A stretch of DNA of 41,991 bases, taken from positions 1 to 41,991 of the forward strand of contig JAEUJW010000082.1 in the NCBI GenBank assembly GCA_016793465.1, read 5' to 3'. Under the pieces are notes generated by a model. It saw only the letters and a list, made by a program, of their open reading frames with translations. It ran no database searches and was not told where the DNA came from. The translations under genes were made by a program, and so were the position numbers. Each line of letters begins with the position of its first letter. The stretch's first letter is position 1. Below, piece after piece: positions 7,119 to 15,000 of this stretch. Source of the DNA: Myxococcales bacterium (GTDB lineage: Bacteria > Myxococcota > Polyangia > Nannocystales > Nannocystaceae).

Positions 7119-8699
7119 CTAGATCCTGGGGGGTTCCGTCGGCTCGTAGCGACGCAGTTCCTCGCGCAGCGTCGACTCCGGCTCGAGGAGATCGCCGAAC
7201 GCCAGTCGCCACCGGCGGTGGTGGATCCGGCGGACCAGCGACGTCCGCTCGGCCAGCATCTTGAGCGCGTCGCGTCCGACCTGATCGCTCGGCACGGACT
7301 GCAAGAAGCCCAGGCGATGAAGTGTAGTCAGCAGCTCCGCGGGGGTCCCGGTCATGGTCGTCGTCCCTGCGCTCGCGGCCCGAACCAGCGCCCACACGAG
7401 CTCGCGGGCAAACTTGGCACCTGTCTCTCGAGCGGGCAGATCGCCCTCGACGACCGCGAAGCAGGCGGCGAGTGCATCGGCAAGACCCTGCGGGAGCTTC
7501 ATCGCCTGAACCGGCTCGACGCGTGCAGGGGTCGCTGGAGATCGCGGTGGAATCGTCGCGGAGGTCCGCCGACTCGCTGGCGACGCGGACGGCTCCAGCG
7601 GTGTGCGTGCCGGGTTAGCGGGAGGTAGTGGTGGACCCGACGCAGAGCGGCTCGGTGGCGACGTCGACGGCTCCGGTGACGCGCAGCCCGTCTCCGTCGA
7701 GCCGGGCAACGCCGACGGAGACGACACTAACGGCGACCCGCCCGCGAGCGCGAGCGAGGGCGGCGAGGCCTCGAGATCGACCGGCGACGACGACACCACC
7801 GGCGATGAGGGCGGTGGGGCAGGTCGGGCGAGCGGCCGCATCGGCAAACCCGCGAGCCAGCGATCGACGTCAAGTGCGCGGACGTCAGCCCAGGTCCCGA
7901 CGAAGACGCCGTAAGGCCCATCACGCGCCGCAATGATCGCGACCTCGTCGCGCGTCAGCCAGCAGGACAGGAGGTCGAACGCCGACACCTTGATCCTCCC
8001 GAGCAGGGGCCACACGTCGGTGAAGATCCACGGCACGCGTTCTCCGGCAAGCACGAGCGTCTCCACCTCGCCGAGCTTCCGGGCAAGCTCGGCCGGATCG
8101 TGTGTGAGACCCTGTGCATCCAGCGCCCGCTGCGCGAAGGTCCCGTCCACCGCAACGTGAAGCAGGGTTCCGACCCCGGGCACGAGCTCGCCGACGCGAA
8201 GCTCGCCGGCTGGAGCGGCATGCCGCACCATCCCGCTCGGAGGCCAGGGCCGCGTCGGGCTTCGGTTGCGGAAGATGTCGCTGGGTCCACCGAACGGCCC
8301 CCCAGATCGAAGAATCTGCAGCGCCTTCTCCTTCAGCTCGCGCACCCCGCCTTGATCGAGCGCACGCCAGCCCCACTCGCGCCACTCGAACTTCAGCACC
8401 CAGTCGCCGTGCGTGCCGTCCGGGTCAAGGACGAAGATGCCGTGGTCGGCAGGCGCTTGATGTCTCGCCGGGAAGAGTCCGGCTTCCTGGTACTCCCACG
8501 TGAGCGTCTCACCCGCGAGTCTCGCGGCGCGTTCACGCCATCGGCTCACCAGGCCGTGTACGCCGCCGTCGACCCCCCAGGCGGCGATCGTCGACTCGGC
8601 GATGGTACTCGCGGTCCCCGGGGGCACGCCCAAGGATCCGTCGCCGGCCGCTCGGCGGGAAGTCTCAGCCCTCGAGCTCGCTGATGCGCGCTGACGCAC
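7119..8699 (-). CDS. Unknown protein with Pro/Ser-rich linker, about 526 aa
   Basis: I do not recognise this protein. It has a folded N-terminal region (about 50-285) with WEYQEAGLFPARHQAP, GIFVLDPDGTHGDWVLKFEW, WIFTDVWPLLGRIKVS and GPYGVFVGTWADVRALDVD. A long Pro/Ser/Thr-rich linker (about 285-400) follows, then a C-terminal helical domain (about 400-526) with RELVWALVRAASAGTTTMTGTPAELLTTLHRLGFL that could be winged-helix-like. The start is unclear: GTG 8699 is the outermost, but no ribosome site is visible and the first 50 residues are low-complexity, so a later start is possible. It sits between two ParA-type genes, convergent with the RHH gene (adjacent stop codons) and divergent from the second ParA. 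A role in replicon maintenance or replication is suggested only by position. Confidence 0.65.
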   Translation of the reverse strand: MRQRASASSRAETSRRAAGDGSLGVPPGTASTIAESTIAAWGVDGGVHGLVSRWRERAARLAGETLTWEYQEAGLFPARHQAPADHGIFVLDPDGTHGDWVLKFEWREWGWRALDQGGVRELKEKALQILRSGGPFGGPSDIFRNRSPTRPWPPSGMVRHAAPAGELRVGELVPGVGTLLHVAVDGTFAQRALDAQGLTHDPAELARKLGEVETLVLAGERVPWIFTDVWPLLGRIKVSAFDLLSCWLTRDEVAIIAARDGPYGVFVGTWADVRALDVDRWLAGLPMRPLARPAPPPSSPVVSSSPVDLEASPPSLALAGGSPLVSSPSALPGSTETGCASPEPSTSPPSRSASGPPLPPANPARTPLEPSASPASRRTSATIPPRSPATPARVEPVQAMKLPQGLADALAACFAVVEGDLPARETGAKFARELVWALVRAASAGTTTMTGTPAELLTTLHRLGFLQSVPSDQVGRDALKMLAERTSLVRRIHHRRWRLAFGDLLEPESTLREELRRYEPTEPPRI

Positions 8700-8871
8700 G
8701 CGGACATGGGCTCGATCTCCCGCCGGGGGCGTCGGGCGGCGCGCCGATGCCCGATCTTGTGGTCGATCTCGATCCCTCGATCACGATCATGGACGCAGAT
8801 GCGCGAGACCACCGACAGTGCCTCTAGGATCTCCGCTGCAATGGCGCGAAACTCCGGGATCGAGGAGCTTC

Positions 8872-9615
8872 ATGACGACATTGGCGATGATCAACGGGAA
8901 GGGCGGCGTCGGGCGAACAACCCTCGCCGTACACCTCGCACTCTACGCGTCGGAACTCGGCATCAAGACCATCGGTGTCAGCCTCGAGCGGACCGGCGGT
9001 CTGTCCTACTGGTTGAACGACGGCAAGGAGCCGCCGGAGGAGCAGGTTCTATGGAAGAACCCTCATCTTGGCTTCGTGTACAGCCCGCATGACATTCCAG
9101 AGTACCCGGACGCGTCCCTTGTCATCTACGACTGCCCGCCGCGATTCGAGATCCGCGACGCAGAGGACGACGTGAGGCCGAGGTTGGCCTTCAAGCCCTT
9201 GCACCCCGTCTGGAGCGCACCGCCCCCGAAGCCCGGCAAGTACATGCACTGGCGCCCGGGTGCTCGCCCAGCCGATTTCTGGATCATCCCTACGCCGGCA
9301 AATCCGTACGGGCTCGAGCTCCTGGAAGAGAGTCTCGTTGAACTCGCGGACCTGGGCGGTGCGGTGCGGTGCGTGCTCTACCAGCCTTGGAAGGAGGCGG
9401 CCCTGGTCATGCCGGCGTTGCGTGCTCAGGTGAGCCGACACTCGAATGTCGAAGTTCTTGACCACGTGGTCCTCGAGGATCCGCGCTTTGCAGTGGCCGA
9501 AGACCAACGGCGGCCGATCTGGGAGGGGCCCGAGGGGGAGTATCAATGCGCCCAAGACATGCGTCGACTGTGCTCGGAGATCCTCGAGCAGTGCGGCCTC
9601 ACCCCACGACACTGA
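8872..9615 (+). CDS. ParA-like ATPase paralogue with altered P-loop, 247 aa
   Basis: The start MTTLAMINGKGGVGRTTLAV carries the ParA-type motif with the signature Lys (K10), but Arg (R15) replaces the Lys that normally contacts ATP phosphates (KGGVGRT instead of KGGVGKT). The Walker B-like strand is ASLVIYDCPP (about 81-90). ATG 8872 is chosen because GAGGAG lies 5 nt upstream and because 8818 would add a non-conserved leader. Compared with the ParA at 5926 it has an insertion with Pro/Lys residues (about 115-135: SAPPPKPGKYMHW). No RHH partner gene lies next to it and none of the 20-bp inverted repeats is found upstream, so it may be an orphan or a regulator of the first ParA. The 172-bp upstream gap holds no clear operator. 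Confidence 0.75.
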   Translation: MTTLAMINGKGGVGRTTLAVHLALYASELGIKTIGVSLERTGGLSYWLNDGKEPPEEQVLWKNPHLGFVYSPHDIPEYPDASLVIYDCPPRFEIRDAEDDVRPRLAFKPLHPVWSAPPPKPGKYMHWRPGARPADFWIIPTPANPYGLELLEESLVELADLGGAVRCVLYQPWKEAALVMPALRAQVSRHSNVEVLDHVVLEDPRFAVAEDQRRPIWEGPEGEYQCAQDMRRLCSEILEQCGLTPRH

Positions 9616-9622
9616 CGCCTGC

Positions 9623-10015
9623 GTGACCTTCGCCGCCACAGAGTCCGGCCCGCAGCGTGCGCAGCGGCGCCTGCTCGGCCTGCGAGGCCTCCTGGCGGAC
9701 TTCGCCGGCGAGCGCGACCGGGCTCTCGCCGACCTGCGCGCCACCCTCGAGCTGCCCGCGCTGCAGGACGACGAAGACGCCGACGCGCGCACCGACCTCC
9801 ACGTCCACCTCGCGCCTGCTCGCGGCCACTGACCCGGCCGCGGCCTCGATCACGCGGCTGCCGCGGTGGCCGTCGCGCACGCACCCGCCGCGGTCCGCCT
9901 GCGCTTTGGCGACTTGCCCGAGCTCGCCGACCTCCGCGGAGCGCCGGGTGGCGCTCGCGGATACAGCCCTGACCGCGACCTGTCCGCGGCCATGCCCAGA
10001 CACTTAGACGCGTGA
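9623..10015 (+). pseudogene. Possible small gene with an internal TGA
   Basis: From GTG 9623 a frame with good GC3 bias reads VTFAATESGPQRAQRR, LLGLRGLLADFAGERDRALAD and so on to TGA at 9830-9832. The same frame continues after that stop with equally protein-like sequence (LDHAAAAVAVAHAPAAVRLR, FGDLPELADLRGAPG) to TGA at 10013-10015. This may be a 69-residue gene followed by an unrelated frame, or one gene of about 130 codons interrupted by a stop. No family is recognised. The frame opens 8 nt after the stop of the second ParA gene, so it could be co-transcribed with it. Confidence 0.25.
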
Positions 10016-10141
10016 TCGCCATCGACCTGGGCGCTGACGCGGCGGCAGGTGGTGAAGGTGAAAAATCACGTCCGGGTGCGGACGGAGATGCTTCGGCGCC
10101 GCCACAGCCGGCGCGGCGAGCCAGAACGACGTGTCGCCGCG

Positions 10142-10172
10142 TTGCTTTTATTCGGCGATGCGGTGCGATACT
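10142..10172 (+). promoter_or_regulatory. Weak candidate promoter for defence operon 1
   Basis: TTGCTT at 10142-10147 and an extended -10-like TGCGATACT (10164-10172) lie 80-110 bp before the ATG at 10252. The spacing between the hexamers is 19 bp, longer than ideal. The area is less GC-rich than its surroundings. Confidence 0.25.
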
Positions 10173-10251
10173 CTGCCCGGCCCATGCGAACTCCGGCGAC
10201 ACCCCGGGCTCAGGCTGTTGATGAAGCAAGCGATCGTTCCGGAGCGCATGC

Positions 10252-12039
10252 ATGATCGATGCGCTGGTGCTGACCGCCCTGGCCGATGAACTACGGGCGC
10301 TGTTTGGGGCCCGTGACGGGGCGGCTGCGTGGTCCGAGGTGGCGGGTCCCGACGGCTTTCCGTACCATCAGCGACGGATCGGCGGCGTGCAGATCGCCGC
10401 GGCTTGGGTCGGGGCGATGGGCGAGACGGCGACTGCGGCGCGGGCGGCGGCGCTGATCGGACACCTCGATCCGCGGTGCCTGGCGATGGCGGGCATCTGC
10501 GCGGGCAACCGCGCTGCAGTCTCCCTGGGAGACGTAATCATCGCCGACCGCGTCTACAGCCGCGACCACGGCAAGATCGTGACTCGGCCGACGCCGGACG
10601 GCCATAGCGAACGGCAACTGCTCCACGATATCACGACCTACAACCTCGACCCGGGCTGGCGGATCCACGCCGACCACCTCACGGTGCCGGGCGAATTGCA
10701 TGCGGCGATGCTGCGCGAACGGCCTCTCGCGTGGGCAATCCAGGAGGCGTGGCTCTGCCACGCCCTCGCCAAGCACGCCGAGCGCGAGGGCCCGGTCCCG
10801 CAGGAGCATCAGGAACGCAAGGCTCGCTGTCCGGACTGGCCGGAGATCGTCCACAGGCTGGTATCGGCCGGGCTTGTGCGTCAAGCGGGGGAGCGGCTGC
10901 TCCTGACCGCAGCGGGTAAGCGACGGGTACAAGCGGAGCGGAGCGCCCACCCCGACGGGCTGCCACCCGAGCTGCCCTTCCGCGTGCACATCGGCGCGAT
11001 CGCCACCGGCAAGACCGTCGAGCGCGACGGAGAGCTGTTCGCCCGACTCGAACGAATGGTCTGCCGGACGCTGGGCGTCGAGATGGAGGCGGCGGCGATC
11101 GGCCACGTCGCGGAGACGTTCAAGCGCAAGGCGGTGGTGGTCAAGGCGGTCTCGGATCACGGGGATGCGGCCAAGGACGACCGCTACCGCGGGTTCGCGG
11201 CGCGGGCTGCGGCGACCGTGCTGCTCGCGTTGCTCGAGCGCGTGCTGGCGGATCCCGGGGCGCCGGCGCCGGAGGTCGCGGGCAATCCGTTCAAGACCGG
11301 GGGGACGCTCCCAGCGGACCATCGGACCTACGTGGTCCGCGGATGCGACGAGGCGCTCGAGGCCGCGGCACGGGCGGAGCGGCTGTGCGCGGTGGAGGGG
11401 GACTTCGGGACCGGGAAGTCGAGCCTGGTGACGCGCGTGGGGGCGGAGCTCAAGGCTACGCACCGAGTGCTGTACGTCGACCTGGCGGCGATTCGCGGAG
11501 ACGACGTCAAGCTGTTCATGTCGCGGCTGTTCAAAAAATTGAGCCGAGAGCTCGGGCGTACAGTCGAAGATTGGTCGGACCTGGCGGCGCCGGGGGAGCT
11601 GCCGGTGGCGCTGGTGTTCGACGAGTTCAAGTCGCTGACGCGGGAGGTGCTGCCGTCGCTGATCCCGTCGCTGATCCACTTCGTCGAGGCGTACCCGCCG
11701 GCCTGTGTGATCGTGTGCCTGCCGGTCGCGGTGGGCGGGCCTACGACCCGCCGGTTCCTCGCGGACGGCGGGGTGGCCAACCCGAAGCACCGCGAATGCT
11801 GGCGGCGGATCGAAGTGCCGCGGTTTTCGCTGGCCGAGGTCGGGCGCCTGCTGGACCTGCTGTCGTCGCGGGCGCGGGGGGTCGCGCGGGCCCAGGCGGA
11901 GGCGATCCGCACGCGGACAGGGGGGATCCCGGTGCAGGTCCAGCGGCTGTGTAGCGCGCTCTATGAGGCCGAGGCGGCGGGCAAGTCGGACGCCGAGCTG
12001 CGCGCGCTGATCACCGCGTGGGAGGCCAATGACGACTGA
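10252..12039 (+). CDS. Nucleoside-phosphorylase-like domain fused to AAA ATPase, 595 aa
   Basis: Residues 1-335 form a PNP/UDP-phosphorylase superfamily domain. Signs are AMAGICAGN (79-86), SLGDVIIADRVYS (91-103), GVEMEAAAIGHVAE (275-288, the ribose-binding 'ME' motif) and the catalytic-type SDHGD (301-305). An insertion of about 80 residues (155-235) ends with LVSAGLVRQAGERLLLTAAGK and looks like a winged helix. Residues 345-595 are an AAA-type ATPase with Walker A EGDFGTGKSS (382-391) and Walker B VALVFDEF (452-459). Phosphorylase domains of this kind act as NAD- or nucleotide-depleting effectors in some conflict systems, so this may be an ATPase-gated effector or sensor; this is inference. 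GGAG lies 8 nt before ATG 10252. The gene overlaps the next by 11 nt. Confidence 0.82.
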   Translation: MIDALVLTALADELRALFGARDGAAAWSEVAGPDGFPYHQRRIGGVQIAAAWVGAMGETATAARAAALIGHLDPRCLAMAGICAGNRAAVSLGDVIIADRVYSRDHGKIVTRPTPDGHSERQLLHDITTYNLDPGWRIHADHLTVPGELHAAMLRERPLAWAIQEAWLCHALAKHAEREGPVPQEHQERKARCPDWPEIVHRLVSAGLVRQAGERLLLTAAGKRRVQAERSAHPDGLPPELPFRVHIGAIATGKTVERDGELFARLERMVCRTLGVEMEAAAIGHVAETFKRKAVVVKAVSDHGDAAKDDRYRGFAARAAATVLLALLERVLADPGAPAPEVAGNPFKTGGTLPADHRTYVVRGCDEALEAAARAERLCAVEGDFGTGKSSLVTRVGAELKATHRVLYVDLAAIRGDDVKLFMSRLFKKLSRELGRTVEDWSDLAAPGELPVALVFDEFKSLTREVLPSLIPSLIHFVEAYPPACVIVCLPVAVGGPTTRRFLADGGVANPKHRECWRRIEVPRFSLAEVGRLLDLLSSRARGVARAQAEAIRTRTGGIPVQVQRLCSALYEAEAAGKSDAELRALITAWEANDD

Positions 12040-15000
12040 GTCGCCGTACCGCGCCGCGGGGACGTTCGCCGGGCCGGCGTACGTTGAGCGCGAGGCTGAC
12101 GCGCTGCTGCGGGCGGCGATTGGGCGCAACGACCGGGTGCCCTACATTGTCGCGCCGCGGCAGAGCGGCAAGTCGAGCCTGCTGCTACGCACGCTGGGCG
12201 CACTGGATCCGATGCGGTACCGCTGCGCGTACGTCGACGTCTCGCAGCTCGACCTCAGCGCTCACGAGGCGTGCTGGGAGGGGCTGCTCGTCGAGATTGC
12301 GCGCGCGGCGGACCTACCGCGCGAGGGCGTCGACGCCGAGTTTCCGGAGGACACGTTGCGCGGGTGGTTAGCGGCCTTTCCGTGGAGATTGGTGGTGTTC
12401 CTCGACGAGGTCGACGCGCTGGTCCACGTGCCGTTCCGCGACCGGCTGTTCAGCGAGCTGCGCGGGCTGTTCAACTTGCGCGCGCAGGCGCGGGAATTCG
12501 AGCGGCTGGTGTTGGTGCTGGCGGGGGCGGCCTCGCCAAGCCAGTTGATCGAGGATCCGATGCGCTCGCCGTTCAACGTCGGCGTGGAGATCCGGCTCGA
12601 CGATCTGACCCTGGCGCGGACGGGCGAGCTGGTGGCGTTCCTCGGGCGGAGTGGGGCGACCGTCGACGCGGAGGTCGCGGCGCGGGTGCACCACTGGACC
12701 GGCGGATCGGTGTACCTCGAGCAGGCCATCCTCGAGGGCCTCTGGGACCGCGGCGGGCCAGGGCGACGGATCGGCGGGGTGGACGTAGACGCGACGGCGG
12801 CGGCGGTGGTCGAGCGGGCGCCGACGGAGATCCACTTTCAGAACATCCACAAGAACCTCGCGGATCGCCGGCCGGTGCTTGCGGCGCTGCGCGCATGGCT
12901 CGCGGGGCGAGCGATCGATCCGGGGTTGATGCAATCGTTGCGGATCTCCGGGCTATCGGGCGAGGCGCCGTACCGCAACGCCATTTATCGCCATGTTTTC
13001 GACGGCGACGGGCCGCTCGCGCTGATCCCCCGGCCGGCGGAGCCAGAGGCACCCACGCGGCCGGCTCCGCCGGAGGCGGTGCGCGGGGTGGAGCCGGACG
13101 CGTCGGAGATCCCGGAGTCGGTGATCGCGCTGGTACGGGCCCTGTTCTGCGGCGAGGCCGCGCCGTACGGCCCGTACACACTGCCCGACGAGCTGCCTGA
13201 GGCGGTGGTCCCTGGGATTGTGTACCGCTTCGTGCTGGTCGACTCGGACCGGCAGCGGGTCAGCCTGCAGCTCTATCACGGGCTGGCGTCGATTGGCGGT
13301 GCGTTGTGGACGCGGGAGGTCCGGGTGCTCACGCGGGTGTCGTGGCGGCAGCACCCCGCGCTGCCGACGATCCTCGGCGGCGCTTATGTCGACGAGCACG
13401 ACCTCGCGTTCGTGCTGACGACGGCCGCGCCCTATCGCCTGTCGGAAGTACCCAACACGCTGATCGCCCGCGACCGCGGCGAGGCGCTGCGTCAGCTCGC
13501 GTTGCTCGCCCAGGGCCTGGCGGTGCTGCACGAGCAGGGCATCACCCACCGCAACCTTCACCCGGGCACTGTCGAGTTCATCCCAGGCGACGAAGAGCGC
13601 TATGGGCTGCGGATCACCCGGTTCGAGATGAGTGCGATGATCAGCAACCTTGCGCGCCACCAGGTCGCTCACGAGCGGCTGCTCGGCGAGCAGTTGCGGC
13701 GGCTATACCTCGTGTCGGACGCGGCCGCGGTGGCGCCGGCGTTCTGTCCACCGGAGCGGGCGCGGTGGTTGTTCGGCGAGGAGGTCGCGCAACCGGAGGG
13801 GGACCGGTCGGACGTGTACTCGCTCGGGGTGTTCGCGTGGTTCTGGCTGGTCCACCGCGGGGACGAGGCGGCGGCGGCGTTGACCCCGGAGCGGAGCCTC
13901 GAGGGGGTGCGGCGGCTCAACCAGCGGATGCGGTCGAGCCTGGAGGAGCAAGCGGCGGACGTGCCCCCGCGACTGCGGGAGTTGCTGCGGCGGATGCTCG
14001 CGCCGGAGCCGCACGAGCGGCCATCTATCTTCGACGTACTCGAGGCGCTAGCGCAGGACTACGGGCGGATGGTCGCTGGGCTGACGCCGACGGTCGAGGG
14101 CGGTACGTGGTTCGTCGGTTTCATGCCGGTGGAGAGTGAGAAGACGATCTACCGCTGGGGGTGGATCGACCAGGACCCGCGGACCGACACGGGGCTCGAG
14201 GAGCTGCGCGGGTTCCTCGCGCGGGAGCTGGGCGACGCGGAGCTGCTGTACTGCGCCGACGGCTTCGCGGCCTATCGTGGGGCGCAGAGCAAGCGCGAGC
14301 GCGAGGCGATGGCCAGCGCCCGCTACGTGCTGGTCGGGCGGCAGGCGTACTGGTTCTGCGACCTCTACCGCGAGTCCGGCGGGCGATCGCGGCGGGTAGA
14401 GCAGATCCTCTTGATCAAGTACGTGGTGCACCACCACCGGGCGTGGCGATTGGAGGCCACGCCGCTACGGCGGTCGATCCCCGGGGACCTGCGGTTCGTC
14501 CCGGTATGGGCCGACCGCAGGATCGAGGTGCGGCAGATCGTCGACGAAGGCCAGAGCTGGGTCCCGCTGCTCGAGTCGGTGCGCCATGACCAGTCGACGC
14601 CGACGTGGCTACAGGACATGGAGTCCGCGCTAAACTTCCTGCTGGCGTTCCGCCGCGCCGAGCTCGAGGCGCGGGTCTTTCCGTACACGCTCGCCGAGGC
14701 GAGCGGGGGGGCGACGGTCGAGCTTGCGCTCGACCTCCCGCGCGACCGTAAGTACAAGTTCGCGGACACGCTGCGCTCGCTGTACTTCGAGAAGTTTCGG
14801 CTAGCGATGGGGCGGCTGTTCGAGGGCCTCGACGGCGAGGGCCCGGTGCGGTTCGCGGTGTTCGAGGACCGGCGCGGGCGTCCGGACTACCAGACAGGCG
14901 CGGTAGGCCATCTGTTCTTCGACCGGCGCCTCGACGACGACACCGTGCGCATGCGTAGCCCGCGAGGCACCCGCGACCTGCCGGAGAACGGCTGGATCCG

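Noticed and set aside
8546..8812. Minus-strand frame with GIEIDHKIG, reminiscent of an HNH nuclease core
   Set aside because: Only about 25 residues look HNH-like, the paired Cys motifs are missing and the frame then overlaps the N-terminus of the 7119-8699 gene in another frame. At best a remnant.
9543..10253. 236-codon minus-strand frame between the second ParA and defence operon 1
   Set aside because: Ser/Arg/Ala-rich with no domain-like stretches; it overlaps the ParA 3' end and the promoter region of the operon.
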